NCBI GenBank assembly: GCA_005281725.1
Contig: SSBO01000012.1
Span: forward strand, 10,340,975-10,404,974
Direction of reading: 5' to 3'
DNA length: 64,000 nucleotides
Origin: Wuchereria bancrofti
Lineage: Eukaryota > Nematoda > Chromadorea > Rhabditida > Onchocercidae
This document shows positions 52,748 through 64,000 of the stretch, one piece after another (positions within the stretch are counted from its first letter, which is position 1; every line of letters starts with the position of its first letter). Made by a program: the position numbers and the translations under genes. Under the pieces are notes generated by a model. The model was not told the origin of the DNA, ran no database searches, and was given only the letters and a program-made list of their open reading frames with translations.

Positions 52748-55700
52748 ATGAAAGGACCAGAAAGCAGCCAGTACAGTGCTGATAATATCTTGTCGAATCC
52801 TTATTCCGGTATTCAGTTTGCATTTGACAAACGACGTCGAAACCTGGAAAAGCGTAAGGTATATACTACCAGTAATTCAGTGTTGAAATTGTGCAAATTT
52901 TTAGTCGAAAAGATTTTGCTTACATCATGAAAATTTTCATTCTTTCTGGAATCTCTTAAACACTCAATTTCAATTATTTCAAAAATTTTTATTACTAATC
53001 TCCATTGCATGACATTTCAGAGCCGTCTGTTGCAATACGAGGCGGATTTGAGAGACGGTAAGAAACTTAGCGAGCAGCAAATTGAAGCTCGATATTGTAT
53101 TGGAGAAGTTGATACACAGCTAGATTTCCTGAAAGATATCAGCAGGATCGTGCAATCATTACAAAAGGAATACCTTCGCAGAGTGAGACAGCGGGATGAT
53201 GGGATGAAGAAAGTTGTAAGTTAGATCGGATGATTTTAATTTTTACAGATTTATATTGTGATACCGCATCTGTCCTTACGTTGTTATCCGTACTGTAGAA
53301 ATTTAATGTGTAGTGGAACACATGTATAAATTATATAGGAGGTCCTTATATAGTTATATAGGAGGATTAAAGTCTAGTGCAGATGTTGTTTCAATTACAA
53401 ATTCGTTGGAAAGTGAACACTGCTTACTATCTGAACAAGGGCTAGATATTCCATGTTGTTGAGTTATAAGCATGCAAAAAAAGATAATCACTTAGTTGGT
53501 AACTAATGTTTTCGAAAGTTTTAATGCAAATAATTATGAGATAAACTGGGACTGTATGAGCACGGTGTGTCTATATTTGACACACGATCGCTTTTATTAG
53601 GATTTGGAGCATAGCACTAAATCTGCTTGAGATTTTACTAATCGTTGCAGAATTTGTGTTTTTGAAGACAAAATGACCAAAGATATGAGTAGAAGTTTCT
53701 ATAGGGGTTTGTAATTCGATTTTCTGATTTGGAATTTTAAAAGTAAGTTGGTAATATGTTTTATGCTTTTTTTCTGAAAATCTGCTTCAGTTTGCTGAAC
53801 AGGAGCAGAAGCGTTTGGAGGATTTCATGTACTTTCAAAATGTTATCGAGCGTTTCAGCAAAGTGGAAGTCAAAAAAGTCTTAAATGGGATGGATAATGA
53901 AGAAGTAAATTTGAATACTTCCATATTTCTTGTTCTAGCTTTTGTCTACTTAAATAGTCTCAGAATTCTACTAGATGCAGCAAAAGTATTTTTTTTATTC
54001 CACTGCATGTCATGGTGCTTTGAAATGTGACGACGATGTGCAGATTTTTATTCAACAAATTCTCACTCCACCAATGCTTTATTTTCAGATTACCGAGGAG
54101 GAGTGTAAACTGCTTGAGGACTTGTCGGAACCGTTCGGTTTGAAATGCGGTGAATCGGATACCCTTATGGATTTCAAGAAGAAGTGCGCGGATAGCTCAA
54201 TGTTAGCGTATAGGATTCTTGTAGGGAGCAAAGAAAAAGTTGTGAATGATTTCTCAGGTAATTTCTTCATTACTATCCTAAACGTGGAGGATTTTGTTCG
54301 GTGCTGTTACTTACTTGTGGAACTGATCTCCAGTCACTATCTTTTTATTGTTTGTATTTTTAGGAATTCAAATTAGGGAACTGTTAGAGGAAATTGCAAA
54401 TTCCGAACATATGCATCATGATGCTAAAGAGAAAGATCAATATGTTAAGTCTGACGAGTCTCCCTTAGAATCCGAGGTTGAACAACCGAAAAAAGATCCA
54501 AAGGTAAAGTCTGTAATCTATATAGTCTCTTAAAATCGTTGTTGTGGGACAACGTATTATATTATCAGTAATGTAGTTGTGCGTTGCATGTAATTCAATG
54601 ATTTGATACTTTACAAACTTTTTTATTTGGAACTAGTAATTTTCTTAGGTGGTTTTTGTACATGTTTCCAATGGGTCAGTGGAGAACTATACAGAAGGCA
54701 ATATGAATCAAGCAGGTGATACGGAGTTTGGTTTTGAGAGTGGAATTGATCCAAAAGCGCTTGTACGTGACCCACCACCACCAATTCCTTTTCCAGTTAC
54801 GGTTGTCCCAGAAGATCCTACAAATACTGCCAGTGGTCCTAATCACAATGATGTATGGCGTACAGGTTAGATTTGCTCATTAATTTTTTAAATATTTCTT
54901 TATTTTTTTTTTTAATTTTTTTTTTTAATTTTTAAATATTTTTAAAAAATATAAACATTAATTTTTTAATTTTTTTAAATATTTTTTTAAATATAAATAC
55001 CATTATTCTGACAAGTGTTTTTTCAGTAGTAATTATAACTTTTATAGGAAATCTCCCCATTTTTTTATGTGTAAACGATTGTTATTCGGTAAAAAGGAAA
55101 GGGTTTTTTCCGTTCGCTGATTTACTTTAGCTCTATGATGAAGCTGTGTAAATATGAGGGAAGATAAACGACCTCATAATAGTTTTTCATGGAGGAAAAG
55201 AGTGTGTTTGCTTGAATGTAGGGGCAGTGAGAAGTTGGTGATGATGAATAGTGCGATCCGCATTTTATCTGCTATACAGTCGGCTTTTAATCTTTGGATC
55301 GATGACTCATATGAGAATTAGTAAACAAAAGCATGAATAACTAGTTTTTAGGATCATTTTGAATGATGAATTAGTTTGTCTCGTGATATAACCTATATCC
55401 GCACAATTTCTACCGTCCGTTTAATGCTTAATAGTATGGTCTCGTGAATGTTAAGCCTTATATTGTTTTGTGTGAATAGAGACACTTAAGCAAATTAGCA
55501 ATGTTTCAAATCAACTCAAATTTCTTTATCTGATTTTATATTTTGATATTGAACTCCTTAGAACAGCGGTAACAGTTCTTATTTTCAGAAGCGAAGGCAG
55601 AGGTGTCATCGAATCGGCGTGCGGATGGAGCTCAAGATAGTTTTATTAATGGCGTAGAACAAGTGAATGGATTTGAAGCTCGTGATGATCAACATCGTCA

Positions 55701-56082
55701 GATGCGTGTTGCTAAAGGAAGTGGCGATGCAAAAGGAGGTGATTTTGGAAAGGGTCAAGATAATGAACGTGGTCGTAGTGGTGGTGGTGGCATTCGACGT
55801 CAGGAACGTGGTGATAACTTTGATGGTCCACGAAACTCTCGTGGCGCACCTCGCAACGGCGGTAAAGGTTTCGGTAATTCAGGTGGTCGAGGTGGTGCTT
55901 CCAACTTTATGTCGCGTGGTTCTGGTTTTCGAAATGCCAATAGTGGTAACAACAGTCGGATGAATGGCGATTTGAAAGGTAGTGGTAATGGCGGAGGAAG
56001 CCTTGGTGGATGTGGATATAATGGACCATCGCTGCCACCACGTCGCCAGTTGGGATTCAATTTTGCTTCAGATACATTCTGA
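52748..56082 (+). CDS. Caprin homologue (RNA-binding, stress-granule type)
   Basis: Seven exons: 52748-52858, 53021-53215, 53791-53904, 54089-54257, 54364-54503, 54649-54865 and 55589-56082, all GT...AG and in phase, giving 479 residues. Residues about 20-250 match the conserved helical caprin region: NPYSGIQFAFDKRRRNLEKR at the start, then LLQYEADLRDGKKLSEQQ, IVQSLQKEYLRRVRQRD, AEQEQKRLEDFMYFQNVIER, the acidic ITEEECKLLEDL block, and IQIRELLEEIANSEH. A Pro-rich linker follows (DPPPPIPFPV, about residue 300). The last exon, about 164 residues, is Gly/Arg/Asn-rich with several RGG and GGRGG-like motifs and ends DTF. Family members bind mRNA through such tails and take part in translational control in cytoplasmic granules. 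A Met at 52673 in the same frame is an alternative start if the upstream acceptor is not used. Confidence 0.92.
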
Positions 56083-57040
56083 ATATAGCTATATGCCGGC
56101 AACGATATGATCATTTTTCATTTGAAATCGTATTATAAGGAAAAGATGAATTCAGTGGCGCCATTAACGCTTTATTTTGATCTTTAAAAAGTATTTTCCC
56201 CACAGATTTTTCTCTCTTTGTTTTTTGATCTAACCAAATTTTTGATTCATTTTCACCTCGCCATTGTTTCCTCTTTAGAGCGCGGCTCTTTCAGTATGTA
56301 TGTTTATTATTTCAAGTTTCTTTATGTTATCTCTAAATTCTTTCTTTTCGATACTGTGAATTGCAATTGTAAAACAAGTTTGTGTTTTTTCTCTAGTGAA
56401 GTTCCTTCAATTTTAGTCTAGCAAAATCCCCTCAGGAATCGTTTTTTTATTGCAACTTCATGTGGAAACATCTATTGGTAAAAATTCCCTGAACTTCTGA
56501 TGAATCTTGGAAGAAATTTCTGTCCATTTGCGAAAACTGAATATCCATTTGCGAAAACAAGAAGTTTGAAATAATTCCCTCGCTAGATTTTTTTCATGTT
56601 CCTTTCATGTAACCATCCGGAGCTCATCTTTCAACATACTTTTTTTCCGAAATTTATTTCCAGTGAGACCTTTTTGGGATCACTCTTCGACGACTGCGTG
56701 AGTTCCGCTCACCGGTTATCTTGAATAATATTCTAGTACAGTTGGTCATAGTAACACGGTGATTTATATGTGGTAGGCCTGCGTGTACATGTGTATGTGT
56801 GTATGTACATGCGTATGTGTGCGTGTGTATTCATGCCTGTCAATACAAGAAGTTCGTTTCGCGTGACCGACCATATCATCCATGTTATTGCTATTGATCA
56901 TCATTCTCTCGTATTCGTTCCAAAGAGTTTTAGTATCAAAGTTAAAATTGCTCGAACGCGTTTTAAATGTATTTGTTTACTACATGAGATGGAAGATATT
57001 TCTGAACTGCATCAAAAATGGTATCACTTTGGCTATGAAC

Positions 57041-57064
57041 ATATATATATATATATATATATAT
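57041..57064. repeat. (AT)n microsatellite
   Basis: Twelve uninterrupted AT dinucleotides. Confidence 0.9.
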
Positions 57065-58549
57065 GGGTTTGTTTAAATCAGGATGAACATTCTGTTGGCA
57101 ATTTTCTATAGAAGATTCTTATAGATTTCGTCCAAAATATGAAAAGGAACACTTAATGGTTGATGTCGCTTTAAATGATGATAATGGGTTAAAATTTTAC
57201 GGAGTGGTATTATTGTAAATTGTTGATGTCAAACAGTTGTATACGGTTAAACAAATGGATAAATTTGTAAGTGTTAAAATATTATTGAAGGGATATGTGA
57301 TCAAAAAATGGCTATGTGGATGAGTGATGTTAATTGTTCAGTTAATTAAGATTTATCAACTATTAATGCTGATTACAATGAAATAAAGGAAGTATGTCCC
57401 GATACGTATTATTTATGGAGTAAAGTTTTGTTTAAAAAAATGAAATATTTGATGAGATTTAATCAATGACATATCTGGTAATAACTTGGGCTGGGGTCAT
57501 TTTTTAATTATATTCTAAGTTCTTATTTTGTCGTTTTGTTTCAAATATTCAAGATTTCTCTGTGGCGGGAAGTATTTCCGATTTCCTTTCTTTTTCCATT
57601 CATAATTTATCGCGTAATACCTTTACCGTTATTAATGATAAGAAACAAAGAAAATCCGCTCAAATGAAATAATACAACTATATTACAGTACAAATTAAAG
57701 AGGCAATCTAGAAATGGAGTTTTGATTATCATTGTAATCATTATCACTATTATTATTGTCTGTAATACTACCCTCAGACCTTCTTGTAAATTGTTATTAA
57801 TATGCTTAAGTTGAACAGTGTAACAGTATAACACTAACATCATTAATTAAGTTATCAAGATTTTAATTTCGAAAAGAAATGCATATTTAATTTCGTTTTT
57901 ATCAATATATCACTTATAAAATATTACACATAAAAAAGAAATTTGAAAATATTTTATAGGCTTAATGGTTGTTTTTGTTATTTTTCTTCTTTCCTTTCAT
58001 TCTCTCCCTCTCTCCCTCCCTCTCCTTTTCTCTTTTCACTATTCTTTCCTTTTTTTTCTTTCTACGAAAATGGGAAGTTTTTGAAAATTGTGAAAAAAGA
58101 TTGATTAGTGATAAAAGGCAATCAACAAGAATGATAGTAATTACATACACATTTAACAACAAATTGTTTCACCTTTTACTTCTATACGTAAAAATTTATT
58201 TTTAAAATGAGAAATTCCATTTTCATTTCTTTATATAATAAATGAAAATATTGTACATTGTTCATTTCTTTCACTTTCATTTCATTTCTATTGCTATTTT
58301 CATTTCATGTTTCTTTTCTATTTTTTTTTTTTTTTTTTAGAAAATCATTTGTTTTTTTATGTTATTTTTAAGATTAAAATATTTGAAGAAATGATTTTTT
58401 CATTTTTTTTGGAAGGAAAAAATTTTCATTTTAATCTTCATATAATAACATTTCTTAGAATTTTACAATTATTTAAATTCCATAAAAATTATCTGTTTAA
58501 AACAAATATACAACAATAAATATGCTTATGTATGTGTGGATTTGCATAT

Positions 58550-58600
58550 GTTGTATGTGTGTGTATGTGTGTGTGTATGTGTATGCGTATGTGTATTGGT
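58550..58600. repeat. Interrupted (TG)n/(TATG)n tract
   Basis: GTGTGT and TATGTG words over about 50 bases in intergenic DNA. Confidence 0.8.
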
Positions 58601-59306
58601 AAATACGGCTAAAATTATTGAGGAAATTGTTGCCGAAACGAACAATTAAAATGATTAACTTATCCTCTGTTGAGAGTTACTGTAGTACAAAATAGATACA
58701 TGTATACTGTAATTTGGAATTTAATACTTATAAATAAATGTAATATTTATATGAGTATTTCAATCATTATGCATGATATAAATAATTTCTTGTTTTTTCC
58801 TTTTTTTTTTTGTTTTACAAAATATGTAAATAGTATAAGATTACAAAAAAAAATAAAAATTAAATGAAAATCTCTACTAGAATTTTTTTAATGTAAAATT
58901 TGAATTTCGAATTTAAATTAAGTAACAATTTTCGTCATTTTTTTTCTTTCAATAAAATGATACATGAAATATTGGAAGAAGCTGCTAATGTTTTTTTTGC
59001 TCTTTTATGTCATTATCAATTATATGTGCTTGTCATCCTTTTAACTGATTGAATTATTGCTAAGAATTGTCAATTACAATCAATTTGCCATTTATCTTTT
59101 AAATATAAAGTGAAAATTTATTTGAAATTTAATGGATGAAGAAAGAAAAAACCAATTTTGTTATTGATTATAAAATTTCAATTTTTAACAATTATTTGCT
59201 ACAGCTGTAACGTTTATCATTCATTATTATTATCAAATTTAGTAATTATTATTAATTCGTGATAAAATTTATTTCAAACATTTCCGATAAAAAATGTTTT
59301 ATTTTA

Positions 59307-59623
59307 GCAAATTATAATTTTAGATGAAAAAAAAATTTTTTTTTGGTAATTTTTTTAGTGCTAAATTTTTTGATAAATTAAAATTGTTAGATGAAATATT
59401 TTATTGCTATGGAAAAAAAATAAAACATGAACTAAATTGGAAAATTGAAAAGTAGCGCTTATANNNGCAAATTATAATTTTAGATGAAAAAAAAATTTTT
59501 TTTTGGTAATTTTTTTAGTGCTAAATTTTTTGATAAATTAAAATTGTTAGATGAAATATTTTATTGCTATGGAAAAAAAATAAAACATGAACTAAATTGG
59601 AAAATTGAAAAGTAGCGCTTATA
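59307..59623. repeat. 157-bp identical duplication flanking a 3-N gap
   Basis: Bases 59307-59463 and 59467-59623 appear identical and flank the three Ns at 59464-59466 exactly. This is the same signature as the first gap and indicates an unmerged overlap in the assembly. Confidence 0.92.
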
Positions 59624-61092
59624 AATAGATACAATATTTATGACTTAAAAAAATTCAATTTTATTTTTTTTTGATTCGATTTTATTTTAAAATTTAAACT
59701 AATCAAATTTTTAAATAAACATATGTATATACAATAACTTTATTATTTTTTTTCTATTTTTTTGTTCAGAATAAATGCATGCTTTGCAGTCTAATAATAT
59801 CATTTTTATATCCAAGTCTATTTACTCAGTGATTACTATTTATCCTTTTTCATTCTTTTTTCCATATAATTTTTACCATTTTGTAAACAAAAAAGAATTA
59901 TGCTCTCGATATTTTTTTGTTTTTTTTTTGTTTTTTTTAGTCTTTCTATTTATTAGTTGTTTTTTATTTTTTTATTTTAAAAAAATGAATTTTTTTTACT
60001 TTATTTTTTGATTACAATTTACTTTCTATATATATAATCTTTATGTAAGTTTGTAAAAGTGTTTGAAAATATTCAAATATTATTGGAATGATAGCATATG
60101 GAATGGTTAAATGCCAATTGACATTCGTATTTTGATGCAAATTTTCAAGAAATTTTTAGCCATTTCAGTACGATATATTATTTGAAAAATGATGACAAAA
60201 AGGAATGAATATTTGTAAATGAGAAATTGTAGGAGTAAGGATAACAAAAAAATAAACTAAAAAAAAAACATTATATAAATAAGAAAAAAATCGAAAAATA
60301 AAAATTCACAATTTCATGGATGTAAGCGTATGTTGGATATAATTTATTCACTTAATTATAAGTGTAATACCAAATTATAAATGGAAAAATCAAATTTTTG
60401 CAAATAAAAAAATGGAATTATTAATTTTTGGCTTATCAGAAATCTTAAATTTTTTGGAACAAATAGATTGATTTGAAAATATTTTACAGACATATAAAAA
60501 TCTTTAATTAAAAGCTTAACTATTACATTCGCTTGCTTGTAACCTGTTATTACTACTATTTATTGTTTTTATTGTTGTTTATTATTATTATTATTGTTAT
60601 TTTAATTGATATTATCATTATATTATTATTGTTATTATTATTTTTGTTAGTGTTGTTGTATGTATAACTATTATTACTAGTAATTATTAATTAATAAACA
60701 TTAAAAGAAAATTTAGGAAGAGGACTAGATTAGTAAATTATAATACACTTTAGATTACATAATATTGGATGTTCTTCGACTAATTTAGCTATATGATTAA
60801 ATTATCGTTCAGATAGTTGTATGTTTAGTTAAAAGAAAATAAGGGGGAGAGAGAAAGAGAGAAGAGAAAGGAGGGAAGGATTATTTCAAGTTTGAATGGT
60901 CACTGTTACGGTCAATTTTTAACATTATCATTGAATAAACAGAAATTTCACATTTCAATTTTTATTATTCCTATATAAGCTTTAAAGATGTAATCTATTC
61001 ATTTACGAATAATATATTTTATAACAAATATAAAGTGAAACCGTTTTTCATGCTAACAAACTTTTTACGTATTATAAAATAATAATATTGCT

Positions 61093-61120
61093 AATTATAT
61101 ACATATATATGTATATAATT
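61093..61120. other. Perfect 28-bp AT palindrome
   Basis: The sequence AATTATATACATAT followed by its exact reverse complement forms a 28-base palindrome with no loop, in intergenic DNA. In such AT-rich sequence it may be a chance or slippage product. Confidence 0.7.
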
Positions 61121-61539
61121 TACAACTTATTTGAACCCAATAAAATCTTTATAACTTTTAAATATTTCTGTTTCTATATTAATAACAATTAATTGATTAT
61201 TAATAATAATTAGTAATTAGTATTAGTAATAATAATAGTACTTCAAATTATGCAAGTGTAACGTAAAATACAAAAAAAAGAAAAAAAAAGATGATTGTAA
61301 GGAATGAGGAGGAGAAGGGGAAAAATGATGGATGAATGAATTGATTGGAAAGAAAAGGTAAGTAATGCGATGCAATCTATCATATCATTTGAGATCATAC
61401 AAATAGTATATTATTGTTGATTTAGGCTATAATTGCATATCTCTTAGTTAATAATATAGATAAATTATTGACATTCTTATCATGGATTACGCTTTCTTTA
61501 CTAATTATAAGTAATACTCGTTAAGAATTATTATTGTAG

Positions 61540-62210
61540 TATAACAGTAATAATAATAATAATAATAGTAGTAGTAATAGAAGTAAAAATATATATATAC
61601 CTATACAGACATACACGCATATACAAGACATACACATACCACATATCTATGACATAAATGAATAGAGCCATTGATAGGGTGTTATCAGCAGCAAAACTAT
61701 GATTGCGATAGAAAGCAAGAAGAATGAGGTGATGACAGTGTTGGTGGTAGCCATATGGATGGTACATTTGCATATCGAATGTTCTCTTTCATCCTTTCCC
61801 TCTTCTTTCTTCATCTTTTTAACCTTTAATTGTATAGTTTGAATATTGATAGTAATAACAGTAACAGTAATAGTAATACTAATAATAATAATAATACTTG
61901 CAGTAATAGTAATAGTAATTGGGAAATGATTAATTTATGGATTTAATTATAAGTTGATAATTTCACTTTTTTTTGCAAAAGTTAGAGAAAAGGAAGAAAG
62001 TGTTTATAGATAATAATGATAATAATAATTTTTATTGTAATTATTGTAATAATAGTAAAAATGGCAAAAAAAAAACAATAATAAACAAGCAAGTAAATAA
62101 TAAATAATAATAAATAATTAACAATAATAATAGTAACAGTAGTAGTAATAATAATATGAACTAAATAATAACAATAATAATATAAACTAAATAAAAATGG
62201 TAATAATAAA
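61540..62210. repeat. AAT/AGT trinucleotide-rich tract
   Basis: Several blocks of (AAT)n, (AGT)n and their mixtures occur at about 61546-61585, 61850-61920 and 62010-62210, separated by unique sequence. No coding content is visible. Confidence 0.75.
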
Positions 62211-62639
62211 AGTAATAAGAAGAAGGAGAATTGTGTGTGAGAAAAAAAAAACTAAAAAGGTGAAAATGAAACAAGGTGTGATTTTTTTTTTGTATAAAAT
62301 GCGGAAACTCTGACCGAGGATTACGGTAATGGAGGAAAGATAATGAAAGAGAAGATGTGAAGAGAGGAATAAATAGATGAAAATTGGTAAATTCCTTTCT
62401 AAGAAACGATGAGGGATGATGATGTGATCATTATCCATTTGGGATGAACAGCTACACAAATGGAAGTTCTGGGATGTTTCTTCTTTTTTTTTTTCGTATA
62501 TGTCACTGCCATGCATTCATTATTTTCTCTCTTCCCTTTTTTGTTTTTGTTTTTCTTTTGTTTCATTTTTGGTAAAATGATGATATTTTTGTAAATAGTT
62601 TGAGGGTAGCACTCTGTGTAAGTTAGGCAGCTTCAAAGG

Positions 62640-63333
62640 CTAGCAAAAAAAAAAGGAGGAATGGGATAGAGAAGGAAGCTGCCAATAAATGATGAAAGAG
62701 AGGGAAGATGGGACAGTAGAAGAGAAGTAGAGGGAGGGAGAGGAAGCTTACGGGAGGAGAGGAGAGGAGAGGGAGGGGAAGAGACGGGATAGAAAGACGT
62801 CGTGTCCCGATGATGGAGAGTGCGGCCGGGAGTGGAAAGAAATATGGTTTTGACTGCTTTGGGAGAAATGATGACCGTTTGGTTGAGTTGTGACCGACCT
62901 TTTGAGAAGTGCACGAAAGGGTGATAGCGAGGTACGTGTATTGCGTGTCCGTATCCGTATCCGTGTGTGTCTGTATGTGTGTGTGTGCATTTGTAGGGAG
63001 GGTGGGTTGGGCACAGTTTTCCTCCTCCCCTCGTTTTGTGTGTCCCCTCCCCTCTCCCCCTCTCCTTGCTTTCCCTCTGATAACGAGTTTGAGTTGGGGG
63101 GTTGGATGGATGGGTGGCGATAACGGAACGGAGTTGTGCCCATCAGTCGGTCGTCCCGAGAGAAGACATTACACCAAGTTGCTTGCCTCTCGCCTCGCCA
63201 TCGTTCCCTCCCTCTGAAGAGCAAACCCCCTCCTCCTCCTCCTCCCCTCCTTGTGTGTCCTCTCTGCTGTCAACCTGCCCTCCCTGTCCTCCCCCTCCAC
63301 CTCCATCACCTCTCGATCATCATCAATCTGTAA
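62640..63333. promoter_or_regulatory. GC-rich, strand-skewed island upstream of the last gene
   Basis: The first part (about 62650-62790) is nearly all purine on the + strand (GAGAGG, GGGAGG words). The later parts (about 63017-63078 and 63200-63318) are nearly all pyrimidine (CCTCCTC, CCCTCTCC words). Composition is far more GC-rich than the rest of the window. It directly precedes a start codon and probably contains the promoter and 5' untranslated region. Frames over it on both strands are low-complexity. Confidence 0.5.
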
Positions 63334-63906
63334 ATGGATCGGCCCATTGTTGTCAATTCGCTCCTCTGTTTTATTCACAATTACCGCCATAGCCTGTTAC
63401 CGGAGCAATTAAAGGCGCTTCTCCACAATTACTTCTCAAAAAGCGCCCGATCAATGGCTCGTGCAACGCTTACCGAGCTTTTACCTTCCATATCATTATC
63501 GGAAATGGCTACGGCCACATATCCGGCAGATACAACTGATCCCGATGATCATGTTGATAACGACAGTGATCTGTTGTACTTGTACGACCGGATCACCAGT
63601 TCAGAACAGTCACCGGTATTTGTCGCCGCTGATCTGAATATGTTACCGCTTCAGCTGATTACTGACAAGGATGATTCGAAAAGTGAGCTGTTGCGAGAAA
63701 TCCGCCAGCTCAAACGGTTTATCCAGGATGCTCTCAACGGACGTGTTGATGAACCATCAATAAACCAAGCTGATAGGTATCGTTTTTTCTTCCATCATTT
63801 TTCTTTCTTCCCTCTTATACCTTATTCTTTACAAATGATTTTTAAAATTTTTAGAAGTGAAATCATCATATTGCTAGAGGCGCAATCACCTAATCTTCAA
63901 AATTAG
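63334..63906 (+). CDS. Protein of unknown function, two exons
   Basis: Exon 1 is 63334-63776 and exon 2 is 63855-63906, joined in phase to give 164 residues. The start follows an in-frame TAA directly, so the N-terminus is secure. The exon is clearly coding: its GC content is near half, against roughly a quarter in the flanks. Residues 1-35 (VVNSLLCFIHNYRHSLLPEQ...LLHNYF) and 44-56 look helical. The middle (about 62-80) is acidic and probably flexible (DTTDPDDHVDNDSD), and about 110-140 is a charged amphipathic helix (SELLREIRQLKRFIQDAL). There is no signal peptide or membrane segment, and I do not recognise a family. The 78-base intron is a multiple of three and has no in-frame stop, so an unspliced transcript would encode a 190-residue form. 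Exon 2 could also be replaced by exons beyond the window. Confidence 0.75.
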   Translation: MDRPIVVNSLLCFIHNYRHSLLPEQLKALLHNYFSKSARSMARATLTELLPSISLSEMATATYPADTTDPDDHVDNDSDLLYLYDRITSSEQSPVFVAADLNMLPLQLITDKDDSKSELLREIRQLKRFIQDALNGRVDEPSINQADRYRFFFHHFSFFPLIPYSLQMIFKIFRSEIIILLEAQSPNLQN

Positions 63907-64000
63907 ATATATTTAAAGGGCTACTTCTAATACTCAAACTTTTCATCTATTCATAAGCATATCTGTTTGCAAATTAAAATTAAAGTGTAAATTTGATTGC

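Larger units (their letters stand above)
56083..62639. other. Long intergenic region with simple repeats
   Basis: About 6.5 kb without a supported exon. It contains an (AT)n run (57041-57064), a CT-rich tract near 57980-58060, a (TG)n-like tract near 58550-58600, many AAT/AGT trinucleotide tracts from 61540 to 62210, and the second assembly gap. All longer frames are repeat-driven or of low complexity. Confidence 0.6.

Noticed and set aside
62748..63392. Long overlapping frames on both strands (up to 158 residues)
   Set aside because: They arise from purine and pyrimidine tracts (Arg/Glu/Gly or Ser/Pro/Leu runs) and lack any start or splice logic; only the 63334 frame has normal coding composition.

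Overview
The window is AT-rich nematode nuclear DNA. It has many short introns with strict GT...AG borders, very AT-rich intergenic DNA full of A/T homopolymers and (AAT)n tracts, TTTCAG-type acceptors, and two FMRFamide-like neuropeptide precursors whose peptides are diagnostic of nematodes. Gene structure and composition suggest a spirurid or filarial-type worm. That placement is an inference, not proven by one marker. I see no Wolbachia or other bacterial genes, no intact transposon and no tRNA gene.

I rebuilt the genes by hand, joining exons only where donor, acceptor and reading phase agreed. From left to right: (1) about 4.4 kb of gene-free repeat-rich DNA; (2) a + strand coiled-coil protein with an eight-unit 11-residue tandem repeat (4447-9380); (3) a - strand secreted von Willebrand factor A domain protein with an intact metal site (11175-15490); (4) a - strand orthologue of the conserved, uncharacterised KIAA0930/C22orf9 protein (19043-22921), with a decayed 18S rRNA fragment in its ninth intron; (5) two neuropeptide genes head to tail on the + strand, flp-8 (25363-27759, two KNEFIRFamide copies) and flp-12 (28139-36685, one RNKFEFIRFamide, intron-rich over 8.5 kb); (6) a + strand single-pass membrane protein that looks like a divergent Notch-ligand (MNNL/DSL) relative without an EGF array (39218-44052); (7) a - strand SIRT7-type sirtuin (46639-51453); (8) a + strand caprin with a C-terminal RGG tail, divergent from the sirtuin (52748-56082); (9) about 7 kb of intergenic DNA; (10) a compact + strand two-exon gene of unknown function behind a GC-rich purine/pyrimidine-skewed island (63334-63906).

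The genes do not form a pathway. The sirtuin and caprin are divergent neighbours that may share a 1.3 kb promoter region. flp-8 and flp-12 are close enough (380 bp) to ask whether they share regulation. Two short N-gaps are flanked by identical copies of about 157-159 bp and are almost certainly assembly artefacts. All genes are predictions from sequence; 5' ends are the weakest part, and no similarity search was run.
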